Source: CAZYVD01 sp964651045
GTDB lineage: Bacteria > Zhuqueibacterota > QNDG01 > DSAB01
DNA: 64,000 bases
Direction: 5' to 3'
Assembly: GCA_964651045.1 (NCBI GenBank)
Contig: CAZYVD010000007.1
Location: 15,480 to 79,479, forward strand
In this document: one piece after another, positions 34,588 through 43,044 of the stretch
Layout of the letters: every line of letters begins with the position of its first letter
Numbering within the stretch: position 1 is the stretch's first letter
The notes under the pieces: generated by a model
Told to the model about the DNA's origin: nothing
The model's database searches: none
What the model saw: the letters and a program-made list of their open reading frames with translations, nothing else
Program-made: the position numbers and the translations under genes

Positions 34588-35325
34588 CTATCTCTTCCTG
34601 GCTATTTTCAAAAAGACCTCATTCATGTTTTTTGCCTTAAAGGTTTCTTTTAATCTATCAGGAGAATCCAGAGCCTCTATCCTGCCGTCCACCATTATCG
34701 AGACCCTCGAACAATACTCTGCCTCATCCATATAGTGTGTAGTGACAAAGACCGTCATCCCCTCATCTGCTGTTCTATAAATCATATCCCAGAATTGTCT
34801 CCTTGTGATTGGATCTACTCCACTAGTAGGTTCATCCAGAAAAACTACTGCGGGTCTGTGGAGTATTGCTACAGAAAATGCCAGCTTCTGCTTCCAACCA
34901 AGCGGAAGCTGACCAACCAGTTTATCCTTTGAGTGTGCTAAATTCAATCTATTCAAGACCAAATCGGCCTGGGCCCCTATCTCCTCAGAACTCATCCCGT
35001 ATATTCCGCCATAAAACCTGATGTTCTCATAAATAGTTAAATCCTCATAAAGGGAAAATCTCTGACTCATGTATCCGATGTTTTTCTTAATCTTATTCGA
35101 TTCTCTATAGACATCAAATCCAGCAACCTTTATCTCCCCTGAAGTAGGCAGAAGAAGCCCTGTTAGTATTCTCACTGCCGTTGTCTTTCCGGCACCATTG
35201 GGGCCGAGAAACCCAAATATCTCACCCTCATTTACATCGAAAGTAAGATGGTCATTTGCAACAAAGCTGCCGAACTTTTTTACCAAATCCCTTACTTCTA
35301 TTATGTGATTTTTTCCAACTTCCAT
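34588..35325 (-). CDS. ABC exporter ATPase (second half of a YbhF-like pair)
   Basis: A 245-residue nucleotide-binding subunit: Walker A GPNGAGKT near residues 39-46, Walker B VVFLDEPTSGVD, and a switch histidine in VTTHYMDEAE. The signature motif is degenerate, LPLGWKQK in place of LSGGQ, as in the second half of the E. coli YbhF ATPase. In E. coli both ATPase halves are one polypeptide, while here they are two genes separated by 7 bases. It energises the paired permeases encoded next. Confidence 0.93.
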   Translation of the reverse strand: MEVGKNHIIEVRDLVKKFGSFVANDHLTFDVNEGEIFGFLGPNGAGKTTAVRILTGLLLPTSGEIKVAGFDVYRESNKIKKNIGYMSQRFSLYEDLTIYENIRFYGGIYGMSSEEIGAQADLVLNRLNLAHSKDKLVGQLPLGWKQKLAFSVAILHRPAVVFLDEPTSGVDPITRRQFWDMIYRTADEGMTVFVTTHYMDEAEYCSRVSIMVDGRIEALDSPDRLKETFKAKNMNEVFLKIARKR

Positions 35326-35332
35326 ATCAATC

Positions 35333-36256
35333 TCAACTCTTCTGCCGCATCAGACTAATAAAACAGTCCTCAATGTTGGGCTTTATCCTGTGGATCTCAA
35401 TCCTTTTGTGTCCCTTACTCGCAAGATGTTTAAAAAGAACCTCTTCTATCTTTTCTTCTTTTTTGGGGATAAAATGAACACTCTGACCGAAAAGATATAC
35501 ACTATCTGTCCTCTCATGCTTTTTAAGATCTTCACTCAATCTATATATCCTATCACTTCGAATTGAGTATATTGGCCTGTTAAACTCCTCTATTATTCCT
35601 TCCGGAGTATTTACGCTCATTATCCTTCCCTTCTGTATAAGGGCCACCCGATCACAGGCCTCGGCCTCATCCATATATGGTGTTGAAATAAAAATCGTGA
35701 TTCCCTGACCCTGAAGCTCATGCAGAATTTCCCACAACTCCATTCGAGAAACCGCATCTATTCCTGTATTCGGCTCATCGAGTATCAGCACCCTCGGTCT
35801 GTGTATCAGTGCGCATGAGAGTGCAAGTTTCTGCTTCATTCCGCCCGACAGATCGCCAGCCTTTCTTCTCTTGAAGGTTTCGATATGGGAATAGATCGAT
35901 TCTATCAGATCATAGTTATTCTCTATTCTGGAATTAAATACTGCAGCAAAAAATTTCAGATTCTCTTCAACAGACAGATCATGATAGAGAGAAAATCTTC
36001 CTGGCATGTATCCTATAATCTTCCGTACCTTCTTAAAGTCTTTCACAACATTCATTCCCTCAATCATCACAACACCCTCGTCCGGTAGAATCAGGCTTGC
36101 CAGTATACGCATCAGAGTTGTCTTACCAGCACCGTCTGGCCCAATCAATCCGAAAATTTCTCCTCTCTTTACCTCGAGGGATACATCATCTACAGCAACT
36201 ACATCTTTGTAACGCTTTGTTACATTTGAAAACAGTATTGCAGAGCCTTCACTCAT
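35333..36256 (-). CDS. ABC exporter ATPase (first half of a YbhF-like pair)
   Basis: A 307-residue ATPase: Walker A GPDGAGKT (Asp in place of Asn, typical of the first YbhF domain), a canonical signature LSGGMKQK, Walker B VLILDEPNTGID and the loop FISTPYMDEAEACD, where a serine-threonine-proline precedes the expected histidine position (no H), so this site may be weak in hydrolysis. The C-terminal 90 residues form an accessory domain. Its start overlaps the membrane fusion gene by 8 bases. It pairs with the neighbouring ATPase. Confidence 0.92.
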   Translation of the reverse strand: MSEGSAILFSNVTKRYKDVVAVDDVSLEVKRGEIFGLIGPDGAGKTTLMRILASLILPDEGVVMIEGMNVVKDFKKVRKIIGYMPGRFSLYHDLSVEENLKFFAAVFNSRIENNYDLIESIYSHIETFKRRKAGDLSGGMKQKLALSCALIHRPRVLILDEPNTGIDAVSRMELWEILHELQGQGITIFISTPYMDEAEACDRVALIQKGRIMSVNTPEGIIEEFNRPIYSIRSDRIYRLSEDLKKHERTDSVYLFGQSVHFIPKKEEKIEEVLFKHLASKGHKRIEIHRIKPNIEDCFISLMRQKS

Positions 36257-37148
36257 CCTTGCCTCTTTTGAATCTGACCTCCGCAGGCATACCTATCTTC
36301 AATCTTCCGTCATTTCTTATCCTGACCTTAACCGCATATACAAGATTTACCCTCTCCTCCTTTGTCTGTATTACCTTTGGGGTAAACTCTGCATGATCCG
36401 ATATCCATACCACACTGCCTTCGAAAGATTGATTTTTTCTCTTATCTTTATCAATCAGCACTTCAACATCCTGGCCTATCTTGACCTCCGGGAGCTGACT
36501 TCCAGTAATATAGACCCTCAAAATTAGTTCTGAAATATCGGCTACCTTGTAGAGAGGCCTGCCAGCCACGACAAGCTCATGTTCCTCACAATACTTTTCC
36601 AGAACTGTGCCGTCAACAGGATTTTCGATCCAGCATCTCTTTAAACTCTCCTCAATCTGCCGAAGCTGCTTCTCCACTCCAAGCCTCTTCTGTATGACTG
36701 CCTCCCTTTCCTGTCTTATGGACTCAATTGTTTTCTCCATTACCATAAGCTTTGTTGTAATTTCATCCACATCTCTTGATGTTGCAGCACTATCTGAAAA
36801 GAGTTTCTCTATCCGCTTCTTCTCCCGAATTAGGTTTTTCTCTGCATGCTGTTGTGACTCTATTCGAGCCTCGATGCCTCTAATGTTTGCATCTAATGCC
36901 CTGATTTGAGCAATGATCTGATCACGCTTTAATGCCAGCATTGTCGTATCTATAAGACCAACCCTCTGCCCTGCATTAACAAGCTGCCCTTCCTCCACAC
37001 TGAATTGAAGAAGTCTTCCCTGTGCTTCGGCCGATACTACTATTTCCTCTGCTTCAAAGTTACCATAGGCGTCTGAAGCAGTTTTCCTGCTGGCACACGA
37101 ATACAAAGATGCCAGCACAACAACTGCTACAAATATCGATTTCTTCAT
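36249..37148 (-). CDS. HlyD-family membrane fusion lipoprotein
   Basis: A 299-residue periplasmic adaptor linking the inner-membrane ABC exporter to the TolC-like channel. The N-terminus ends in a lipobox-like SLYSC, so it is probably a lipoprotein. It has the lipoyl half-motif (VVSAEAQGRLLQFSVEEGQLV), a long coiled-coil hairpin (about 75-170) and the second half-motif (NPVDGTVLEKYCEEHELVVAGRPLYKV), then a beta barrel. The layout matches YbhG. It overlaps both the tolC-like gene (4 bases) and the first ATPase gene (8 bases). Confidence 0.93.
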   Translation of the reverse strand: MKKSIFVAVVVLASLYSCASRKTASDAYGNFEAEEIVVSAEAQGRLLQFSVEEGQLVNAGQRVGLIDTTMLALKRDQIIAQIRALDANIRGIEARIESQQHAEKNLIREKKRIEKLFSDSAATSRDVDEITTKLMVMEKTIESIRQEREAVIQKRLGVEKQLRQIEESLKRCWIENPVDGTVLEKYCEEHELVVAGRPLYKVADISELILRVYITGSQLPEVKIGQDVEVLIDKDKRKNQSFEGSVVWISDHAEFTPKVIQTKEERVNLVYAVKVRIRNDGRLKIGMPAEVRFKRGKDE

Positions 37149-38446
37149 AACTCACCTTTTATTATTAAACAATTTATCTTTGATTTAATGAGTCTTATTC
37201 TATGAGCATTTAGATTTAACTCTGCCCTTAACATCCTGTTTAATTCATTTACATAATCGGATGAGGTGATCACTCCATTCTTCAGCTTTGACCGTGCGGC
37301 CTTCAATATTCTCTCTCTAAGTCTTACAATCTGATTATCCTTCTCGATAATCTTCTCATAGTTTTTGACAACTGCCTCCTCTTTCTCAAGAACTATACGC
37401 TGATTCTTGTTAAAAAGCTCCTCTCCTTTCCCTATCAGCCCCTTTTGTGCTTGTAGAATCTGCTGCTGCCGACTATTTTCCCCCCAGTTCCATATCTCCC
37501 AATCCAATCTCAAACCCACAACATAGAAGGTGTCAAACCGATTGCTCAGCATGTTAAGACCCGGCCTTCCATAACCATATCTTCCAAAGCCCATCAGCCT
37601 TGGAAACTTTTTTCTTGCTAAAAGCTTCTCTGCAGCATCTATCCTCTCAGATTGCAGCCTAAACAATCTGTTCTCCGGCCTCTCACTCTTCCCGCCTTCT
37701 GGAAAGTTCACTATAGGAAGCTGAAGTTGTGTGGTTGTCGAAACATCTATTCCTGTAAGCTCGCTCAATACCCGACAGTTTGCCTCTATAGCAGATCTTG
37801 TTTCGATTATCTGCTGCTCGGTCTGAAGCATTTTTGCATCTATGTTGTTCAGATCGGATGGAACAAGTATTCCATTCTTCACACATGACTCCACAACCTT
37901 TTTTCTTTCCCTGAGATCCTCCAGAACAGAGTTTAATATCTTCTCCTGCTCCTTTTGCAGAAGAATTGAAAAAAATATCTGATTTATCCTGTCCTTTATT
38001 TTGTAGAACTCAACCTCAAGATTCTGAACAGCCACGGCAAGCTCCTTTGTCTCCACATCCTTGCTGGCACTTATTATTCCACCATCATAGATTATCTGTT
38101 TTAATTCAATGTCGATCATATATTGATCCTTCGGAGGAATCGGTATGTTTACCGTTGGTAATCCCGGTATTGTTCCAAAATCAAGATTAATCTTTGTGAC
38201 ATCTGACTGGTAGCTCGCCTGTCCGCCAATGCTCAGCCTGGGCAGATACTCGAATGTCAAATTCCTCAGCTTCAATCTTGACGCCTCCTCAAGATACCGA
38301 AGCTGCTCAAAAAGAGGATGATTCTTCCTTGCCTCTTCATAACATTTTGAAAGAGTAAGAAGCTCTTTGTTCTGACCGTAGAGCATGCTGGAGAGGATAA
38401 AGATACAGATAGCTCCAACTAAAATTAATAGTTTGACGACTCTCAT
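37145..38446 (-). CDS. TolC-family outer-membrane channel
   Basis: A 433-residue outer-membrane factor: signal peptide (about 1-24), then two similar halves with long coiled-coil helices, seen at LTLSKCYEEARKNHPLFEQLRYLEEASRLKLR and again in the C-terminal half around QQQILQAQKGLIGKGEEL. It is the first gene of the six-gene exporter operon and would provide the exit duct. The operon order (channel, adaptor, ATPase, ATPase, permease, permease) is complete. Confidence 0.93.
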   Translation of the reverse strand: MRVVKLLILVGAICIFILSSMLYGQNKELLTLSKCYEEARKNHPLFEQLRYLEEASRLKLRNLTFEYLPRLSIGGQASYQSDVTKINLDFGTIPGLPTVNIPIPPKDQYMIDIELKQIIYDGGIISASKDVETKELAVAVQNLEVEFYKIKDRINQIFFSILLQKEQEKILNSVLEDLRERKKVVESCVKNGILVPSDLNNIDAKMLQTEQQIIETRSAIEANCRVLSELTGIDVSTTTQLQLPIVNFPEGGKSERPENRLFRLQSERIDAAEKLLARKKFPRLMGFGRYGYGRPGLNMLSNRFDTFYVVGLRLDWEIWNWGENSRQQQILQAQKGLIGKGEELFNKNQRIVLEKEEAVVKNYEKIIEKDNQIVRLRERILKAARSKLKNGVITSSDYVNELNRMLRAELNLNAHRIRLIKSKINCLIIKGEL

Positions 38447-38525
38447 TTTTCATCACCCATCTATTACTGACTAATATTTGGGATAATATAGTTATTAATT
38501 TAAATTCTTAAAAGAAAAAAATCAT

Positions 38526-38554
38526 TTGATTTTTAATTTGAGATTAAATAAATT
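38526..38554 (+). promoter_or_regulatory. predicted promoter of the symporter operon
   Basis: TTGATT (38526-38531), a 17-base spacer and TAAATT (38549-38554) lie 38 bases before the ATG of the symporter gene. Both boxes match only in part in a very AT-rich stretch. Confidence 0.45.
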
Positions 38555-38591
38555 CTTTCTAATTTAATCACCCCTTTATACAGGAGATTCT

Positions 38592-40214
38592 ATGGTAAAA
38601 TTTGCACCTCTCGACTATTTCTGGACGATTGCATATCTTGTACTCATGATAGCGTGCGGTGCAATTTTCTACAAGATGGGCAAGCGTTCAGGATCAGATT
38701 TCTTTTTAGCAGGCCGCGGACTTCCCTGGTGGCTTCCGGCAACCTCAAATTTTGCAACACATACTGCAACCGACACTCCAATGTGGTTTTCCGGATGGGT
38801 CTATGCAGGAGGACTTCGAGGTATATGGTACTCGCTATTTGCGGGCTGGTGTGCAATCAGCGCATGGATATCAACAAGAATCTTCCGAAGGTCTCTGGCA
38901 GGTACTCAGGCAGAGTGGCAGACTCTGCGCTTCAGCGGACTCGGTGCAGAATTAATGCGCGGATGGCTTGCAGGATGGCAGGTTGCTCTCTGCATGTTCA
39001 TCGCCGGATGGGTTGGAATAGCAATGGGAAATGTGTGCCACTATGCATTCGACTGGCCCCTCTGGCAGGGCCTTGTACTCTTTTCAAGCCTCTGCTGTCT
39101 CTATGTCATAGCAGCAGGATACTGGGGAGTAATTATTGCAGATGTACAGCAGGGCATCACAATGCTAATCGTAATCATTCTCGTATCTATCTGGGCTGCA
39201 ATTGCTGCCGGCGGGCCCACTGCAATTGTAAACAAGCTCTATTCCATGGGAAAAGGATGGATGCTTAATCCATTCCATTTCACGGGATGGTTCTCTGGAG
39301 ACTTCCCAGTAATGTGGCTCATCACAATGGTAGCAGTTCCGTTTCTTGGAGGCTTTGGAATGGCCACCCATTTTGATTGGTTTGTTGAGGCACAGAGAAT
39401 CCAATCAGCAAGAAACATTAAGGATGCCTCCTATAGCATCTGGTGGGGAAGTGCTGCCGTTATAGTGAGAAATGCAATATGGGCCCTTGCAGTTCTTGCG
39501 TTTTTTGTCATCTATCCAAATATAACAAGTCAGTCCAACTACCAGCTGGCATGGTTTCGAATAGGATTTGAGTTCTTTCCTGTTGGAATGGTAGGATTTT
39601 TCTTTGCTGCAATACTGGCAATTCATATTTCAACTATTGCAGGAATTCTTAATCTCGGCTCCATGTATGCAACAAGAGACCTCTACCACCACTATATAAA
39701 TCCCAAGGCAAGTGAAAAACAAATAGTCTGGGTTGGTCGCACAATGACTGTTGTTGTTCTTCTGGGTTCATTTTTCTTTGGACTGATGATAGGCGAAAAT
39801 GTAACAAAGTGGCTTCTCTTTGCACTGTGGCTGATGATAGCAGGAACCTGGCTTCCAAACATACTGCAGGTCGTCTGGTGGAGGTTTAATTCTTGGGGGT
39901 ATCTCTCTGCATGGATTGCAAACCTTGGAGTATGCTGGCTTGTTGTGTGGGTACTTCCAAATTTCAAAATTCTTCCAGAACTGCCCGACTATCTCCAGTT
40001 CTGGCTTCTTATGGTGCTTGTTGCGTGTATATATATACCAGTCACGCTTCTCACAAAGCCTGACGATATGGATCGACTGGTAAAGCTATATGTCCAGACA
40101 AGACCGATCGGATTCTGGGGACCTGTAAGAAGAGAAGCAGAACGTAGAGGACTCCTCAAGGTACTGGAAAAAATAGAGATCCTGGCCGAAAAAGAGACCG
40201 GGAAGGAGGAATAG
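38592..40214 (+). CDS. sodium:solute symporter (SSS family)
   Basis: A 540-residue multi-pass transporter of the SSS family (LeuT fold, about 13 helices). The N-terminal motif GRGLPWWLPATSNFATHTATDT is typical of the family's first helices; later helices include IAGWVGIAMGNVCHYAFDW. Tryptophans are unusually many. The substrate cannot be told; sugars, amino acids and organic acids are all known for the family. A ribosome site CAGGAG precedes the ATG. It is followed by three small membrane-protein genes (40217-40787), the last reached after 17 bases. Confidence 0.9.
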   Translation: MVKFAPLDYFWTIAYLVLMIACGAIFYKMGKRSGSDFFLAGRGLPWWLPATSNFATHTATDTPMWFSGWVYAGGLRGIWYSLFAGWCAISAWISTRIFRRSLAGTQAEWQTLRFSGLGAELMRGWLAGWQVALCMFIAGWVGIAMGNVCHYAFDWPLWQGLVLFSSLCCLYVIAAGYWGVIIADVQQGITMLIVIILVSIWAAIAAGGPTAIVNKLYSMGKGWMLNPFHFTGWFSGDFPVMWLITMVAVPFLGGFGMATHFDWFVEAQRIQSARNIKDASYSIWWGSAAVIVRNAIWALAVLAFFVIYPNITSQSNYQLAWFRIGFEFFPVGMVGFFFAAILAIHISTIAGILNLGSMYATRDLYHHYINPKASEKQIVWVGRTMTVVVLLGSFFFGLMIGENVTKWLLFALWLMIAGTWLPNILQVVWWRFNSWGYLSAWIANLGVCWLVVWVLPNFKILPELPDYLQFWLLMVLVACIYIPVTLLTKPDDMDRLVKLYVQTRPIGFWGPVRREAERRGLLKVLEKIEILAEKETGKEE

Positions 40215-40216
40215 AG

Positions 40217-40513
40217 ATGGCATTCATTAAAAGAGATTGGACTCCTCATGAGGCAGATGAATGGACAAAGGAGGACTGGATTGCTGTAGTTCTTTCACCA
40301 TTGAGCTATATATGCATTGCTATCGGACTTGCAATGTCGCTGTTTCTGCTTCCTATTGGGTTTGTAATACTTGGTATCGGTGTGGTCATAACTGTAGTAA
40401 TGTTCTGGATAATAGATCCAAAGATTAGCTCCATCTCTTCTGCATATGAGAAGAAACAGAAAAAATACCTCGAAGATCTGGAACAAATACAACGATGGGA
40501 GGATAAAAAATGA
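40217..40513 (+). CDS. small two-helix membrane protein linked to the symporter
   Basis: A 98-residue protein that begins 2 bases after the symporter stop. It has a conserved-looking acidic, tryptophan-rich N-terminus (DWTPHEADEWTKEDWIAVV), two membrane helices (about 31-50 and 53-68) and a charged coiled C-terminus. I do not recognise a function. The tight coupling suggests a companion or regulatory subunit of the symporter. The downstream 38-residue gene overlaps it by 4 bases. Confidence 0.8.
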   Translation: MAFIKRDWTPHEADEWTKEDWIAVVLSPLSYICIAIGLAMSLFLLPIGFVILGIGVVITVVMFWIIDPKISSISSAYEKKQKKYLEDLEQIQRWEDKK

Positions 40514-40626
40514 GCCAGGGACTCACAGTAGTAATAGGAATGAGCATATCCTATATTTTCTCACTTGCAGGCATGATATGCGCATGGATATATTATAAAA
40601 AACATAAAAGATCAAAAAACAAATAA
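40510..40626 (+). CDS. 38-residue single-helix protein, possible symporter accessory peptide
   Basis: An ATGA overlap with the preceding gene gives this very short frame its start. The product has one membrane helix (residues about 5-29, TVVIGMSISYIFSLAGMICAWIYY) and a basic tail KKHKRSKNK, so the tail should face the cytoplasm. Small accessory peptides of this kind are annotated beside some SSS symporters. The overlap and the typical helix make it more likely real than chance. Confidence 0.7.
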   Translation: MSQGLTVVIGMSISYIFSLAGMICAWIYYKKHKRSKNK

Positions 40627-40643
40627 AGATTGGGGTTGTCCTT

Positions 40644-40787
40644 ATGATTGCCACACTGGCACAACATGGAACAAGGATAGGCAGTCCAATTCTGGGCTAC
40701 ATAATTCCTGCGATTATTTTCGGAATCTCTTTCTTCGTTGCCTTTATTCTCTACAAGCACTTCTCAAGGCAGATGAAAGAAAAATAA
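40644..40787 (+). CDS. 47-residue single-helix membrane protein
   Basis: A second very short frame 17 bases after the previous gene, with a GGGGTTG near its ATG. It has one membrane helix (about 18-38, LGYIIPAIIFGISFFVAFIL) and a basic end YKHFSRQMKEK. It ends just before the tmRNA promoter. With the 98- and 38-residue proteins it forms a set of three tiny membrane proteins after the symporter. Function unknown. Confidence 0.62.
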   Translation: MIATLAQHGTRIGSPILGYIIPAIIFGISFFVAFILYKHFSRQMKEK

Positions 40788-40797
40788 AGAGTAACCG

Positions 40798-40826
40798 TTG
40801 ACTTTAAAGAAAATTTTTAGTATTTT
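40798..40826 (+). promoter_or_regulatory. tmRNA promoter
   Basis: TTGACT (40798-40803), a 17-base spacer and TATTTT (40821-40826) lie 31 bases before the mature 5' end of the tmRNA, so a short precursor would be trimmed by RNase P. Confidence 0.65.
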
Positions 40827-40857
40827 ATTTTTGAATTAGTTTAAGTTCTTTGATTTT

Positions 40858-41215
40858 GGGGACGAATTGGATTCGACGGATGCAGAGGCTCAGGAGAGCG
40901 CGTGCTCAGGCCCTGGAACCTGATAAAAATCCAGGATTAACAATAATCGCCAACGATTATAGTTATGCTCTGGCTGCATAATTAAATGCAGCCCGTTCCC
41001 GAAGGACTTCTCCTGCTGAGTCTTTCGAGGGGCGTCGTTAAAGGCAGGATAGCCATTTTTTCTTGCCTGAGGAAAAAATGGTGAAATCATTCAGGCTAAG
41101 CCGCATATACCCTGTCTGTCGGGTCGATACGGCTGAATTTCTTAAAGACAGACTACGCACGTAGTGGTCTCTTGAGGCGTGTATTCGGACGAGGGTTCGA
41201 TTCCCTCCGTCTCCA
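40858..41215 (+). ncRNA. ssrA: transfer-messenger RNA (tmRNA)
   Basis: The 5' end GGGGACGAATTGGATTCGACGG and the 3' T-arm GAGGGTTCGATTCCCTC are those of tmRNA. The acceptor stem pairs GGGGACG with CGTCTCC (one G-U), and discriminator A is at 41215; the genome reads ACAA after it, so CCA is not encoded. The tag frame runs 40949-40981: GCC AAC GAT TAT AGT TAT GCT CTG GCT GCA TAA, encoding ANDYSYALAA, which gives AANDYSYALAA with the tRNA-borne alanine. It rescues stalled ribosomes and marks the products for ClpXP-type proteolysis. Confidence 0.97.
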
Positions 41216-41330
41216 CAAAATCAAATAAACTCAAACCTTCAAGGAAGATTAATGGCATTTTATCTTTTCCACCTCAATAATTCTTCTTTTTTTATTTATT
41301 CGCAAAAATTAAAATAATGAAAGGGGAACT

Positions 41331-43031
41331 ATGGATGCAATTAACAACTTTCTAATCCAGCTAAATGCATACATTGGGAATAAGAGTAGCTGGTTTCCAT
41401 ATGTGCTGCTGGGTACAGGTATATTTTTTACTCTCTATCTCAAATTTCCTCAGATCCGATTCTTTAAGCATGCACTCAGAATAGTAACAGGTAGATATGA
41501 AAAAGAAGAATTCACAGGCGATACAACCCATTTTCAATCACTTGCTACTGCCCTATCTGGAACAGTGGGTACTGGTAATATAGGAGGTGTTGGACTCGCA
41601 CTGTGGATCGGAGGGCCGGCAGCTTTGTTCTGGCTGTGGGTTACTGCCTTCTTTGGTATGACATTAAAATTTGTAGAGGTAACCTTATCTCACAAATATC
41701 GAAATGTAGAGGCAGACGGCAGCATAGCTGGTGGACCGATGTACTATATGGAAAACAAACTTAATATGAAATGGCTTGCAACAATCTTTGCAATCGCAAC
41801 AGTTATTTGCTCATTTGGCACAGGAAATCTACCGCAGATCAACAACATCTCCAGAACAGCCCAGAAAGTGTTTCATCTGCCTCTGTGGGGTGTTGGAAGC
41901 TTCCTTGCAATCCTATTATTTCTGATAATAATTGGAGGAATCAAACGCATCGCAAAGGTCACAGAAAAGATCGTTCCCTTCATGGGTATAGTCTATATAT
42001 TGGGCGCACTTACTGTGATAGTTGCTAATTACACCAACATTCTCCCATCTCTCGGTGCAGTCTTCAAACACGTCTTTACAGGCAGTGCAGCCTTTGGCGG
42101 ACTCGTTGGAGCATCATTTGCCCTTTCATTCAGGCAGGGAGTCGGACAGGGAATATTTTCAAACGAGGCGGGTCAGGGTTCTGCTGCAATAGCACACTCT
42201 GCTGCAAAGGCAGACGAGCCTGTTTCAGAAGGAATGGTCTCTATATTAGAACCATTTACAGATACACTCCTGATCTGTACACTCACCGGACTCACGATCC
42301 TTTCATCTGGTGTATGGAAGGAGAAGGCCGAAAATATCATCTTCCAGAGAGCAGATATGGAAATTATTCGGGGACACTACTCGGAACAAAATCCAGATCA
42401 TATACGCATAATACGTGATCATTTAAATAACAAATCCGGGGACTACATAACACCATACACTGGAGAGCTCAGGATAGAGGATGGCAAGATCAACAGGGAA
42501 GAGGATGTCACTGTTCTCCATGCAAGGTCAATAGCAGAAAATGTTATGTTTTTAAAAGATGGAAAACCGCTTACAGGAGCTGTCTCAATTGCAGGAGGAA
42601 AACTTAAGGACAGCGGTGTGGTTGTAAAGGGCAAGTCGCGAATTCACAGTGCAATGCTGACCGCAGAAGCCTTTAAGAAAGGATTCCTTGGAGACAGAGG
42701 AGAATACATAGTATCAATAGGCCTTCTTCTCTTTGCCTTCTCGACTGTAATATCATGGTCATACTATGGTGACAGGGCAATTACTTATCTGTTTGGATTA
42801 AAGTTTGTAATTCCATACAGACTCATCTATATTGGAATGTTTTTTATAGGATCTCTGATCGACACAACAATAGTGTGGAACTTTGCAAACATTGCAATTG
42901 TGCTTATGGCAATCCCGAATCTTTTTGGGATACTAATGCTCCATAAAGACATGAAGCAGAGCATAAAAGAATACTGGGTAAAATTCATTAATGAACATCC
43001 CGAAGATGCAAAAAAAATGAAACTGATCTGA
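41331..43031 (+). CDS. AGCS-family sodium:alanine/glycine symporter with an inserted domain
   Basis: A 566-residue transporter of the AGCS (alanine or glycine:cation symporter) family. It has the signature TALSGTVGTGNIGGVGLAL (residues 71-89), the SNEAGQGSAAIAH motif and the end FAFSTVISWSYYGDRA. Typical members are about 450-500 residues; here about 100 extra residues (roughly 335-435) separate the helix ILSSGVW from AMLTAEAF. The insert is hydrophilic and rich in short beta strands (LRIEDGKINREEDVTVL). The ATG has AAAGGGGA upstream. It is followed by an NSS transporter gene 13 bases downstream. Confidence 0.92.
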   Translation: MDAINNFLIQLNAYIGNKSSWFPYVLLGTGIFFTLYLKFPQIRFFKHALRIVTGRYEKEEFTGDTTHFQSLATALSGTVGTGNIGGVGLALWIGGPAALFWLWVTAFFGMTLKFVEVTLSHKYRNVEADGSIAGGPMYYMENKLNMKWLATIFAIATVICSFGTGNLPQINNISRTAQKVFHLPLWGVGSFLAILLFLIIIGGIKRIAKVTEKIVPFMGIVYILGALTVIVANYTNILPSLGAVFKHVFTGSAAFGGLVGASFALSFRQGVGQGIFSNEAGQGSAAIAHSAAKADEPVSEGMVSILEPFTDTLLICTLTGLTILSSGVWKEKAENIIFQRADMEIIRGHYSEQNPDHIRIIRDHLNNKSGDYITPYTGELRIEDGKINREEDVTVLHARSIAENVMFLKDGKPLTGAVSIAGGKLKDSGVVVKGKSRIHSAMLTAEAFKKGFLGDRGEYIVSIGLLLFAFSTVISWSYYGDRAITYLFGLKFVIPYRLIYIGMFFIGSLIDTTIVWNFANIAIVLMAIPNLFGILMLHKDMKQSIKEYWVKFINEHPEDAKKMKLI

Positions 43032-43044
43032 GAGGTATTTGAAA

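Noticed and set aside
41185..41215. A tRNA-like T-arm and acceptor end
   Set aside because: It is the 3' half of the tmRNA; the cognate 5' half and tag frame are present upstream.
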